Assembly (NCBI GenBank): GCA_002293145.1
Contig: DBCO01000013.1
Location: 1-64,000, forward strand
DNA: 64,000 nt
Source: Akkermansiaceae bacterium UBA956
GTDB lineage: Bacteria; Verrucomicrobiota; Verrucomicrobiia; Verrucomicrobiales; Akkermansiaceae
Direction of reading: 5' to 3'
Shown here: positions 1 to 8,448 of the stretch, one piece after another
Numbering within the stretch: the stretch's first letter is position 1
Layout of the letters: each line of letters starts with the position of its first letter
Notes under the pieces: model-generated
Database searches by the model: none
Told to the model about the DNA's origin: nothing
What the model saw: only the letters and a program-made list of their open reading frames with translations
Position numbers and translations under genes: made by a program

Positions 1-287
1 TGCGCCACGAGCAAAGCTTCTTTCTTAGCGGCCTCCAGCGTGGTGAAGCACTTGCGCAGGCGTTTGCCGTGGCGGTAGTGGCTGATCACAAAGCGGGTCC
101 TACCGCCAGAGTCGGTGCGATACACAGGCACCGAGGCAGAGCCGAATTTGACCACTAAATGCGCACTGCGTTTTTTCTTGCGCCGTGGACCCCTTGATTT
201 CACAGGGAAATTCGCACTTTTTTTGTGATTTGTCACCAATTTGTCACCACCCTTCATATTGATGGTGGCTGGTGCGTCAAATTCCAT
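1..287 (-). CDS. Site-specific integrase, N-terminal part (runs off the left edge)
   Basis: The reverse strand reads into a basic, Arg/Lys-rich protein. After a stretch of about 45 residues it has a beta-strand-rich segment (VVKFGSASVPVY, then FVISHYRHGKR) ending in an Ala/Lys helix, like the arm-binding N-terminus of tyrosine recombinases. The catalytic domain lies outside the window, so the family call rests on this segment and on position. I chose the ATG at 287 because GAGGGG lies about 9 bases upstream. A longer in-frame start at 332 would overlap the CCA end of the adjacent tRNA-Arg. An integrase reading away from a tRNA 3' end is the usual arrangement of a tRNA-targeted integrative element. 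Confidence 0.55.
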   Translation of the reverse strand, partial: MEFDAPATINMKGGDKLVTNHKKSANFPVKSRGPRRKKKRSAHLVVKFGSASVPVYRTDSGGRTRFVISHYRHGKRLRKCFTTLEAAKKEALLVA

Positions 288-331
288 GCCAAGTAACCCC
301 TCTAAACCGTTGATAGTGAAGGAATAATGCA

Positions 332-408
332 TGGTACACCCGAAGGGACTTGAACCCCTAACCTTCTGATTCGTAGTCAGACGCTCTATCCAATTGAGCT
401 ACGGGTGC
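332..408 (-). tRNA. tRNA-Arg (anticodon ACG)
   Basis: The reverse complement folds as a full cloverleaf. The acceptor stem GCACCCG pairs with CGGGTGT (first pair G-U), the anticodon loop is CTACGAA flanked by five-pair stems, and the T-arm contains GGTTCAAGTCC. The discriminator A is followed by an encoded CCA at 334-332. The loop places ACG as anticodon, so this is the inosine-modified arginine tRNA. The integrase frame begins immediately 3' of it, so the 3' half of this gene probably forms one attachment-site core. Confidence 0.95.
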
Positions 409-586
409 ATTACTGCGATGCGCTGAGCGCGGGGGCGAAGACTGCACAAAAATGCGAATTCGGTCAAGGATATTTCTCATTTTTTTGCATAAAATTGCAT
501 TTTGCTTTTTTACAAATGGTTGTGCGATCATGTGACATCGATCTTAGAGATTGCAGTTCAGTGATTTTTTGCTAGAGTTAGGTAGT

Positions 587-1405
587 ATGAAGTGGCGCTT
601 GATTGTGTGTGTTTTTGTTGTCGTTTTCGCCCTCGTCTGGTTTTATGATACGCCGCGATGGAGATCGTTGGCATCACGCTTGATGAACGACGCTGCTGCT
701 CTGATGAATCGTAACTCGAAAAATTCTGACTCCGCGGCTGCCCCGCGGGCGCAGGCTGCGGCTGAACGTGTGAAGCCTATGCTGAGCGCTGAGCTTGTAG
801 CCAGAGGGCTACATTGGGGCGATCAGGTGTTCCTGCGCGCCTTCAAGGAGGAGGGGCAACTGGAACTCTTTGTGCAAGACCGCGTAAGCAAACGATTTGT
901 TTTATTTCGGACCTATCAGATCGCCAAGCAATCGGGCGAACTCGGGCCTAAGCAGCGCGAGGGCGATGGACAGGTGCCCGAAGGATTCTATTTCGCAGGA
1001 CGCTCAGCAATGAAGCCTGATAGCACCTATCACCTCGCCATCAATTGTGGTTATCCCAATACTTACGATCGCGCGCATCAGCGCACGGGCTCGTTCATCA
1101 TGATTCATGGAAATACGGTATCGATCGGCTGCCTAGCGATGACCGATGAAAAGATTGAGGAAATCTACAGCCTCTGCGATGCCGCGCTAGCAGGCAGGCA
1201 GGATTATTTCCGCATTCATCTATTCCCCTTTCGTATGACGGAAGCGCGCCTCGCACAAGCTGCAGATGACCCATGGCTGGACTTTTGGAAAAACTTGAAG
1301 CAAGGATATGATCACTTTGAGACACACGGCATCCCTCCCGAGGTAGAGGTAAAAAACCAAAAATATGAATTTTCGTTAGTCGAATCAGAGCAAGAAGCGC
1401 CTTGA
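587..1405 (+). CDS. L,D-transpeptidase of the YafK type
   Basis: The protein has 272 residues. An N-terminal membrane anchor or uncleaved signal spans residues 4-20, so the catalytic part lies in the periplasm. Residues about 78-215 form a YkuD fold with the signature histidine His174 (IMIHG) and the catalytic SIGC Cys182. The segment VFLRAFKEEGQLELFVQ resembles the entry strand of E. coli YafK/DpaA, which acts on peptidoglycan and on its link to Braun lipoprotein. Which bond this protein makes or cuts is not visible. The ATG at 587 is preferred over 551 because it begins directly before the hydrophobic segment. Confidence 0.85.
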   Translation: MKWRLIVCVFVVVFALVWFYDTPRWRSLASRLMNDAAALMNRNSKNSDSAAAPRAQAAAERVKPMLSAELVARGLHWGDQVFLRAFKEEGQLELFVQDRVSKRFVLFRTYQIAKQSGELGPKQREGDGQVPEGFYFAGRSAMKPDSTYHLAINCGYPNTYDRAHQRTGSFIMIHGNTVSIGCLAMTDEKIEEIYSLCDAALAGRQDYFRIHLFPFRMTEARLAQAADDPWLDFWKNLKQGYDHFETHGIPPEVEVKNQKYEFSLVESEQEAP

Positions 1406-1568
1406 TCATTCGCAATTTGAATTCGCGGTGCCATTAGGTTTTTTTAAGGATAATTTTTCTGGGCAATGCTCTATCTCTTTCGCAATTGTAGCTCTGAGTT
1501 AGGTTTTGTATTGCCTTCATCCTATTAGTGGTTAGCGTCGGTTTTGGTGATTTAGCATCTCAAAATTC

Positions 1569-2720
1569 ATGAACGTCATTCCCGATCCATTCAAAGAAGC
1601 CCGCCAGGAGTCTGGCACACTCAGGTGTCCGTTCCATGGTGAAAATATACTCATGCTATTGCGCCACGAGGAGGTGCGGCGCGCGGCGAAGGATTGGCAG
1701 ACGTTTAGCTCAGACGCTCCTTTTCGCGTGCCAATTCCCTCGGAGGAAGATGTGCGTTCAATGCGTCAACTGCCCATTGAGACCAATCCACCCGAGCATA
1801 CGGATTACCGGAAAATTGTGGAACCATTTTTTCAGAGACCCAAAGATTCGGCGTTCGTGGCACAGATCGAGGCTCTCATCGACGAACTTCTCGATGATGC
1901 TCTTGGGAGTGATTCGATCGAGATCGTCAACGATTTCGCACTGAAGCTGCAATCACGTGCTCTGACCTATTTACTCAATGTCCCAGAGTCCGAAGCTGAC
2001 ATTTGGATTGCTTGGGGAATACACGTTTTCAAAGTCACGGGAGGAGAATTCAAGAAAGGCACCACACTAGAGGACTATCTTCAAAGGAAATTTGATGAAG
2101 TGGCAGAGAACCCTGGTGTGGATTTTTTCAGCGCTCTGAGTCAGGCAACATTTCGCGGGCAACCGCTGAGTCGCGATGAGATGATGGGTTTTGCGAATCT
2201 CGCCTTTGCGGGTGGTCGCGACACAATCATTCACACTGTCTCCTGTGTCATGGCGCATTTGGCGTTAGAGCCTAGGTCGCTGGAGTTTTTGCGGGAAGAC
2301 CCGAAACGTATCACTCATGCCAGCGAAGAATTCTTCCGCGTCTTCATGCCACTCACACACATTGGTCGGGTTTGCCCGCAGGATACGGTGGTCCATGAAG
2401 CTACAGTCTTGGCTGGAGAGCGCATTTCTCTGTGCTGGGCCTCGGCCAATATGGATGAATCCGCCTTCGTGGAGCCACAGGAACTGCGCCTCGATCGTAA
2501 ACCGAATCCGCACTTATCCTTCGGCTTCGGTGCACACCTCTGCCTAGGTGCCGCCCATGCGCGACTGCTGCTGCGTACGCTGCTGATGAAATGCACCGAA
2601 AGGGTCGGTGCTATTTCTGTGGTCGATGCCTTACCGCGAGTAGAAATCGAGACTTGCTACCAACGCCCTCTAGGCTATGAGTCGCTGGTTCTCAAACTTT
2701 TGCCTTACGAGGGTATTTGA
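1569..2720 (+). CDS. Cytochrome P450
   Basis: This 383-residue soluble haem monooxygenase has the I-helix motif AFAGGRDT (212-219), the ExxR motif EFFR (254-257) and the haem loop FGFGAHLCLG with Cys325 as proximal ligand. There is no N-terminal membrane segment, so it is a cytosolic bacterial type. It is slightly shorter than the usual 400-residue bacterial P450. No ferredoxin, ferredoxin reductase or biosynthetic partner lies next to it, so the electron donor must be encoded elsewhere. The substrate cannot be inferred. Confidence 0.93.
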   Translation: MNVIPDPFKEARQESGTLRCPFHGENILMLLRHEEVRRAAKDWQTFSSDAPFRVPIPSEEDVRSMRQLPIETNPPEHTDYRKIVEPFFQRPKDSAFVAQIEALIDELLDDALGSDSIEIVNDFALKLQSRALTYLLNVPESEADIWIAWGIHVFKVTGGEFKKGTTLEDYLQRKFDEVAENPGVDFFSALSQATFRGQPLSRDEMMGFANLAFAGGRDTIIHTVSCVMAHLALEPRSLEFLREDPKRITHASEEFFRVFMPLTHIGRVCPQDTVVHEATVLAGERISLCWASANMDESAFVEPQELRLDRKPNPHLSFGFGAHLCLGAAHARLLLRTLLMKCTERVGAISVVDALPRVEIETCYQRPLGYESLVLKLLPYEGI

Positions 2721-2803
2721 ATCATAATCGCACTAGTGGCTAAGTAGCATTTTAGTTTTTATTGGCCCTAGACTTTACGCTCCATCCCAATCTGATTCTG
2801 GGC

Positions 2804-2836
2804 AAAAAAAACCTCGCCAAGAATGAGTTGGCGAGG
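2804..2836 (-). terminator. Rho-independent terminator of the DUF1287 gene
   Basis: On the reverse strand a perfect 9-bp stem (CCTCGCCAA / TTGGCGAGG, 7-base loop) is followed by eight T residues. It lies 24 bases past the stop codon of the gene ending at 2860. Confidence 0.9.
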
Positions 2837-2859
2837 CGCAGAAAATCAGTTAGGGAATA

Positions 2860-3549
2860 TTATTGACCGAATCGATAGCGCCCGAGCGGCATGATGAATT
2901 CGCTGAGTTTATTTTCCCATACAACCGATCCTTGCCAATGATGAACGATCCATTTTTCATTTGAGTGCAGACCTGGACCAGGAACTATGATGGCTGCGTG
3001 AGCATTACCATCGGGGAGTGTCCAGAAAATCACATCTCCCATAAGAGGATCAGCAGCGCCGAAATCATCCCCGGAGCGATGAAAAAAGCGCTGGATATTT
3101 TGCACGCGGCTCGCGTCGATTTCTTTGCTAGCTCCGCGCTCATACCACAATTGCGGATATTGAGAAAATGCATTGCTCATGTCCTCATGGAGAAGGTCTT
3201 TCAAATTGATGCCCAATCCATTTTGATAAACCTTGAGCAGTAGATCCGCCGAGTTATTAACGGCACTCTCAGGGTTGTCCGACTTGGTGAGTGCAAGAGC
3301 GGCAATCGCGAGCTTGTGGCTCGCTGTAGCATTTTCGCTCAATTCTTCAATCATGGTGTCGGCTGCTGCCTGTGTGCCTGCGACTTGCTCGGATTTCAGC
3401 GATGCCAGCAAAGGTCGACCAAATACGAGCGCCATGATCACAGAAATAACCAAAATGACCCAACCTCCAAAGAAATTTTTCTTAGGCTTTTGAGGGCGCG
3501 GGCCAATGTATTCGATGGTGTTTAAACAATCGTATGGATTATAGGTCAT
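2860..3549 (-). CDS. DUF1287-like membrane-anchored protein lacking the expected cysteine
   Basis: From the ATG at 3549 the protein has 229 residues, with a transmembrane segment at about 28-46 (FFGGWVILVISVIM) and an exported C-terminal domain. That domain follows the DUF1287 (E. coli YijF) pattern: an LLHEDM block, a YPQLW block, RVQNIQRFF, GDVIFW, an AHAAIIV histidine and a closing GRYRF. The family position for the papain-like Cys, as I remember it in a C-T-D context before the HEDM block, reads S-A-D here (Ser100). The protein may be a non-catalytic member. The intergenic space on its 5' side is shared with a divergent gene. Confidence 0.7.
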   Translation of the reverse strand: MTYNPYDCLNTIEYIGPRPQKPKKNFFGGWVILVISVIMALVFGRPLLASLKSEQVAGTQAAADTMIEELSENATASHKLAIAALALTKSDNPESAVNNSADLLLKVYQNGLGINLKDLLHEDMSNAFSQYPQLWYERGASKEIDASRVQNIQRFFHRSGDDFGAADPLMGDVIFWTLPDGNAHAAIIVPGPGLHSNEKWIVHHWQGSVVWENKLSEFIMPLGRYRFGQ

Positions 3550-3687
3550 GGATATCGGGAAAAGACTACAGGTAATACGCTCTTTTGACCAGCTTTTTTC
3601 ACTTGTTATCAATCTTTTTTCCGAAATTTGTTACATTTTTCTTAATGAATTTTCTTACTAGACCTATCATCAGGAGTCCCGTATTGT

Positions 3688-4293
3688 TTGCGCGTGCTGA
3701 TACTCAAGACACAAAAAAATCTTCAATGGGGTGATCTCGATGTACCGGTGATGGGATTACAAACCGACTGGTATGGACAAAGCATCGCCAACACCTTGAT
3801 GTTTTCGTTAGTTTCAGATCCACGCTACCTTTGGTTCATTGCCGCGAGCAATCGCCCGGCAAAAAATCACCACGCTGCGCGGCCAGGAAATTTCACCGCT
3901 GAGCTATGGAAGTGTGATGTCGCTGAATTATTCATCGCCGATCCACAGAGCGGACGTTATTTCGAGTTCAATCTCGCTGCGAATGGAGCTTGGTGGAGTT
4001 GTGAATTTACAGCACCAAGGCAGAGGGCCGAGGAAATCGACATTGCGTTTCCCGAGGTCGCCACGTTTGCCGAAATTTCGTTAGATGGTGGTTGGATGAG
4101 CGCGATGGCGATTCCGCTCGATGTATTGCAAGCGCGCGTCAACTTTGGGAATCGGTCTCTAGCAAACGTCAGCTTCATTACTGGTTCTCCAGAACAGCGC
4201 TTCATCAGTGCTACAAAACTGCCCAGAGAAGAGCCTGATTTTCACATGCCCGCAGATTTTTCCCCACTACGATTTCATTCCCTAGACGAATGA
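3688..4293 (+). CDS. CBM9/DOMON-like carbohydrate-binding protein
   Basis: This 201-residue protein has no obvious signal peptide. The core ELWKCDVAELFIAD...YFEFNLAANGAWW is typical of CBM9-like DOMON beta-sandwiches that bind sugars or haem, and the C-terminal half keeps the alternating strands of that fold. The start appears to be TTG at 3688, with CAGGAG eleven bases upstream; an in-frame GTG at 3694 is the alternative. It lies 56 bases before a GT9 glycosyltransferase gene on the same strand and may share its transcript. Ligand unknown. Confidence 0.65.
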   Translation: MRVLILKTQKNLQWGDLDVPVMGLQTDWYGQSIANTLMFSLVSDPRYLWFIAASNRPAKNHHAARPGNFTAELWKCDVAELFIADPQSGRYFEFNLAANGAWWSCEFTAPRQRAEEIDIAFPEVATFAEISLDGGWMSAMAIPLDVLQARVNFGNRSLANVSFITGSPEQRFISATKLPREEPDFHMPADFSPLRFHSLDE

Positions 4294-4349
4294 AGTTGGC
4301 ACGCATCACGTGGACGCATTAGAGTGCCTCGTCCCACGACCGCTTCCCC

Positions 4350-5375
4350 ATGTCACATCCCGCTCCCAATCCCGTTCCTAACAAGCCCCCCGTAGGTCTC
4401 TATGGTGGCAATGTGCTGTTCGCCGCGCCCGAATCTTGGGATGAAGGATGTTTTTCCGCGCCCGCACTGAGAGCCATTCGCAGCGCACGCCCGACTTGCA
4501 CCTTGGGCGTGATCTGCCATGAGCGGCAACTGGAATTTTGGCAAAGTATTCACGGGATCGATGAGATCATCACGTACCAAGATCGTTCATCAGCCCGCAG
4601 CATCATGCGGGAGCAAGCGCAGTCACGCTATCTATGGGAGAGCGCGATTTTGTGGGAACATAACGTCGCAGCAGAGTATTGCTACGCGGCGAAAATCAAG
4701 CAGCGCCTCGGCTACCCTGCGAAGTCATTGCAAAAGTATCTCACCGATGAAGTATTAGTGCCGACCGTAGTTGGTCCACCGGAGCATCGCGTGCAACACT
4801 ACTTGCGCTTTATGACGAAGCTCAATGTGCCAACGCAAAAGCCTGAGTTGTTTATGCCCGTCAATTTGGGAATACCCCAAGTGCCTGGTGCAGTTCTGGT
4901 TTGTCCCGAATCCGACTATGGACCTCACTTCGAGTGGAGCTTGGAACGATGGAGTGAAATCATGGGGCTACTGATAACCCATCTGAATGCAAAAGTGTTA
5001 GTCGCAGGTCATCCTGGATCGCGTACAGGATTGTCCGCACGACTGGCGAAACTTTTCCCTAACGACTGTCAATTCGCGATGCTTGATCCTATCGCATCCG
5101 CTCTGCCAATAATCGCGGCACACTCGTTAGTGATTGCAGCTGACTCCAGCATCAGTCATCTCTCCGCGCATCTCGGAGTGTCGACAATCAGTCTTTTTGG
5201 GCCGAATGATCCTACATGGCGCCGACCTTTAGGAAAACAACATACCTTCGTACGTCACAAGACCGAGTGCGCTCCCTGTTTGCTTAAAAAGTGCGGTTTT
5301 GATCTGCGTTGCCAAAAAGAAATGACCTACGAGGACGTGGCGAGCGTCATCATGATGAAGTATCCGATGGCGTGA
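4350..5375 (+). CDS. Glycosyltransferase family 9 (heptosyltransferase-like)
   Basis: The 341 residues form two Rossmann-like halves. The N-half has the APALRAIRSARP segment typical of ADP-heptose:LPS heptosyltransferases. The C-half has the donor-site sequence ADSSISHLSAHLGVSTISLFGPNDPTWRRP. A Cys-rich tail (CAPCLLKKCGFDLRC) matches a feature common in GT9 enzymes. It probably adds a sugar to a lipopolysaccharide core in the cytoplasm. No other LPS genes adjoin it, and the donor and acceptor are not determined by sequence alone. Confidence 0.85.
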   Translation: MSHPAPNPVPNKPPVGLYGGNVLFAAPESWDEGCFSAPALRAIRSARPTCTLGVICHERQLEFWQSIHGIDEIITYQDRSSARSIMREQAQSRYLWESAILWEHNVAAEYCYAAKIKQRLGYPAKSLQKYLTDEVLVPTVVGPPEHRVQHYLRFMTKLNVPTQKPELFMPVNLGIPQVPGAVLVCPESDYGPHFEWSLERWSEIMGLLITHLNAKVLVAGHPGSRTGLSARLAKLFPNDCQFAMLDPIASALPIIAAHSLVIAADSSISHLSAHLGVSTISLFGPNDPTWRRPLGKQHTFVRHKTECAPCLLKKCGFDLRCQKEMTYEDVASVIMMKYPMA

Positions 5376-5397
5376 CGTGTGGTTCACTCCAATGCTT

Positions 5398-7194
5398 TTA
5401 CTCCGAGATCACAGCTGGAGGAGCATCGACCCATTTTCCATGCTCGGTGATCAGCTCAATCAGGCGCGAAACCGCTTCATCCTCAGGGATGTTAAACTTC
5501 ACTGCGGTCTTTCCTACATAAAGGTTGATCTTGCCGGGAGCACCGCCCACGTAACCGAAATCAGCATCGGCCATTTCGCCTGGGCCATTGACGATGCAGC
5601 CCATCACGGCGATGCGAACGCCCTTGAGATGGCCTGTAGCCGCGCGGATTTTTTGCGTGGTTGATTGCAAATTGAACAAGGTGCGACCGCAGCTCGGACA
5701 GGCCACGTAGTCGGTCTTGAAAATGCGCACGCCTGACGCTTGGAGAATGTTGTAGGAAAGACGGAAGCTTTGGCCCGGGGCGGATTCTCCTTGCACCAAT
5801 ACCGCGTCACCGATGCCATCGCAAAGCAGTGAGCCGATGTTGCGCGCCGCGATCAAAAGAGCTTCCTGAAAATCAACCTCGCCTTGTACGGGTTCGAGCG
5901 TATCTTTCAGTAAAATCGGATGCCGTGCCTGCAAGCGCGAGGCCAGTAAGCGATAGCCGTGAATGACTTCGAGATCAATGCCATCACGCAGCGTGACAAA
6001 CTGAGGCGTCTCACTTTCATTGATTGCCACAATTTCCGAGTCGATGCGCGGATCAACCGCTACAACGCCAGATTTTTCGATGATAATCTCGGGCTTGAAA
6101 TCACCGAGCGCAGAAAATTTATGCGCCACCGCATTCCATTTTTCTTGAGTCGTAACAACGCGCACCGTTTGGCCTCCGCCGAGGAGCACGCCCATAACCT
6201 CGATGACAGAACTACTACGTTTATCGTAGCTGAAGGGATCGTATGATAAACACCCAGCAGCTGCGTCTGCTCCGACGAAGCGATTTAGCGCGCCTTCTTG
6301 GAATGGCTTGACCATCGCACGGGCGACCGGAATTTCATAAACGGCATCCTCGGTGAGCGAGACACGCACAGTATCACCGATGCCATCAGCTAAAAGCGAA
6401 CCGATGCCGATCGCGCTCTTAATGCGGCCGTCCTCACCATCACCCGCTTCGGTCACACCCAAGTGAATCGGATAGTTCCAGTCTGCACCTTCTTGTTCTA
6501 GACGCGCCACGAGCAAACGATAGGCCTCGATCATTACCTTCGGGTTCGAGGCTTTCATCGAAAAAACAAACTGATGATAGTTCATTTCCCGCGCAATACG
6601 AGCAAATTCAAACGCACTCTCGACCATGCCAAGCGGTGTGTCGCCATAGCGATTCATGATACGATCGGAAAGCGAACCATGGTTAGTACCGATGCGCATG
6701 GCGCGATTTTTTTCCAGACACAGTGTCACCAAAGGAGCGAACTCCTCGCGAATGCGATACAGTTCTTCTTCATACTGCTCATCGCTGTATTCACGGATCT
6801 CGAACTTTTTCTTGTCAGCATAATTACCGGGATTGACGCGCACTTTTTCCACCCACTTTGCAGCTTCTAATGCGGCATCGGGCTTGAAATGAATATCGGC
6901 TACCAGTGGCACTTGGCAGCCCGCCGCGCGTACCTCGCGCGCGATGTTTTCCAGATTGGCTGCGTAAATTTTCGTCTGCGCCGTGATCCGCACGATCTCG
7001 CATCCTGCGCCCGCCAATTGCAAGACCTCGGCCACGCAGGCCGCGGTATCACGGGTATCAGAAGTGATCATCGACTGCACACGGATCGGATTTTTGGCGC
7101 CCACACCGACGCTGCCGACCATCACCTCACGTGAGGCACGACGGACGTAATGGAGTAGGTCAGGGCAATAGCGCAGTACTTCGGACGAATTCAT
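5398..7194 (-). CDS. ispG: 4-hydroxy-3-methylbut-2-en-1-yl diphosphate synthase, long form
   Basis: IspG (GcpE) converts MEcPP to HMBPP in the MEP isoprenoid pathway using a [4Fe-4S] cluster. At 598 residues this is the long type with an extra central domain between the TIM barrel and the reductase-like domain, as in Chlamydiae, Bacteroidetes and plants; the short E. coli type is about 370. The N-terminal barrel begins NPIRVQSM and continues through VRVNPGN and GTNHGSLSDR. Cluster ligands are seen in CPSCGRTLFN and VMGCIVNGPGEM. It is convergent with the GT9 gene, with 22 bases between them. Confidence 0.97.
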   Translation of the reverse strand: MNSSEVLRYCPDLLHYVRRASREVMVGSVGVGAKNPIRVQSMITSDTRDTAACVAEVLQLAGAGCEIVRITAQTKIYAANLENIAREVRAAGCQVPLVADIHFKPDAALEAAKWVEKVRVNPGNYADKKKFEIREYSDEQYEEELYRIREEFAPLVTLCLEKNRAMRIGTNHGSLSDRIMNRYGDTPLGMVESAFEFARIAREMNYHQFVFSMKASNPKVMIEAYRLLVARLEQEGADWNYPIHLGVTEAGDGEDGRIKSAIGIGSLLADGIGDTVRVSLTEDAVYEIPVARAMVKPFQEGALNRFVGADAAAGCLSYDPFSYDKRSSSVIEVMGVLLGGGQTVRVVTTQEKWNAVAHKFSALGDFKPEIIIEKSGVVAVDPRIDSEIVAINESETPQFVTLRDGIDLEVIHGYRLLASRLQARHPILLKDTLEPVQGEVDFQEALLIAARNIGSLLCDGIGDAVLVQGESAPGQSFRLSYNILQASGVRIFKTDYVACPSCGRTLFNLQSTTQKIRAATGHLKGVRIAVMGCIVNGPGEMADADFGYVGGAPGKINLYVGKTAVKFNIPEDEAVSRLIELITEHGKWVDAPPAVISE

Positions 7195-7301
7195 TTCGCG
7201 CTGTGTATAACCACAAATCAGCGCGCCCGCAATGCTAGGAAAGAAAAATATTTGCGCGATTTTCGCACAAATACCTTCCCCGCCTCCGCTCTGCCTTACG
7301 T

Positions 7302-8255
7302 ATGTCGATCAAATCTCTCGCATTTTTGCCCATTCTCACGCTTTCACTTCATGCAGCAGAAACGCTCCCAGAAACGCTCTCAGAAACGAAAAGAGAATAC
7401 ATTCGCGTGGAAGAAGATGACAAAGCCGCACGACTTCAAACCTCAATTGTGACCATGGAAAAGGACGGCAAAAGAGTGGATCTGATCGGAGCAATCCACA
7501 TTGCTGACAAAGCCTACTACAGCAAACTCAATGAGCGCTTCTCGCAATACGACCGATTGTTATTCGAAATGGTCGGCGGCGAAAAATTACTGCAAGGGGA
7601 AAATGACGATGCGCCCAAAGCAACCGACGCTGAAACAGAAATCGAAGAAAGAGAAGAGCCTAACAACCTCTCGGGACTGAAAGACATTTACAGCATGGTT
7701 GCGAAATTTCTGCAACTGAGTGGCCAATCGGAAACCATCGACTACAAGGCAAAAAACTTCGTGCATGCCGACCTAACCTTGAAGGAATTCAACCAAAAAC
7801 AGAAAGAGCGCAACGAGTCGTTGTTAGGCTTAGCTCTCAAGGCCAACACCCAAGATGCGAAAGCCAAACAACCCGATCCTGCGCGTCTTATGGCTGCCAT
7901 GTTTTCGGGGAATAGCAACCGCATGAAGCTCGAACTCATCCACACACTCGGTCAGGGCGATGACCAGGTTTCGATGTTCGCCGGCGAGACCGTAATTGTC
8001 ACTGATCGCAATGCCAAATGCCTCGAAGTGATGGAAAAACAACTCGCAGCGGGACAGAAAAAGCTCGGCATTTTTTACGGCTCGGCCCATTTTCCCGACA
8101 TGGAAAAGACCTTGATCAAACAGGGTTGGAAACGCAGTTGTGAGGAATGGCTCACTGCATGGGACATCCCGAAAACCCCTGCTAAGGCGAAAACACCAGC
8201 AGCTCCTACTAACAAGAACAACGAACAAATAGATCCTAAGAAGAAGGCTGCGTAA
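7302..8255 (+). CDS. TraB/GumN-like secreted protein
   Basis: The 317-residue product begins with a signal peptide-like segment (residues 1-19, ending HAAE). Residues about 55-90 read VDLIGAIHIADKAYY...LLFEMVGG, and near the C-terminus LGIFYGSAHFPDME. Paired segments with His and Glu of this kind are characteristic of the TraB/PrgY/GumN fold, proposed to be metal-dependent hydrolases. A charged region at 100-120 and a Lys/Ala-rich tail (KTPAKAKTPAAP) look disordered. It stands alone between ispG (divergent) and leuB. Enzymatic activity is not established for this type. Confidence 0.65.
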   Translation: MSIKSLAFLPILTLSLHAAETLPETLSETKREYIRVEEDDKAARLQTSIVTMEKDGKRVDLIGAIHIADKAYYSKLNERFSQYDRLLFEMVGGEKLLQGENDDAPKATDAETEIEEREEPNNLSGLKDIYSMVAKFLQLSGQSETIDYKAKNFVHADLTLKEFNQKQKERNESLLGLALKANTQDAKAKQPDPARLMAAMFSGNSNRMKLELIHTLGQGDDQVSMFAGETVIVTDRNAKCLEVMEKQLAAGQKKLGIFYGSAHFPDMEKTLIKQGWKRSCEEWLTAWDIPKTPAKAKTPAAPTNKNNEQIDPKKKAA

Positions 8256-8448
8256 TAATTTTGCTAGGACTACAGGCATTCAATCAATCAGACGAGAATT
8301 TTTGCGAATTCTACGTTTTTTTGTGGCTGAAATTCTTCCTCTTTGCCTCCATTCGTTGGAATCACTTCGCAATCCACGATTTTCGCTTGATTCTCGGCTC
8401 GTTCTGTCAAACTCTCCCAACTTTCTGAACGAAACTCATCGCACCATC

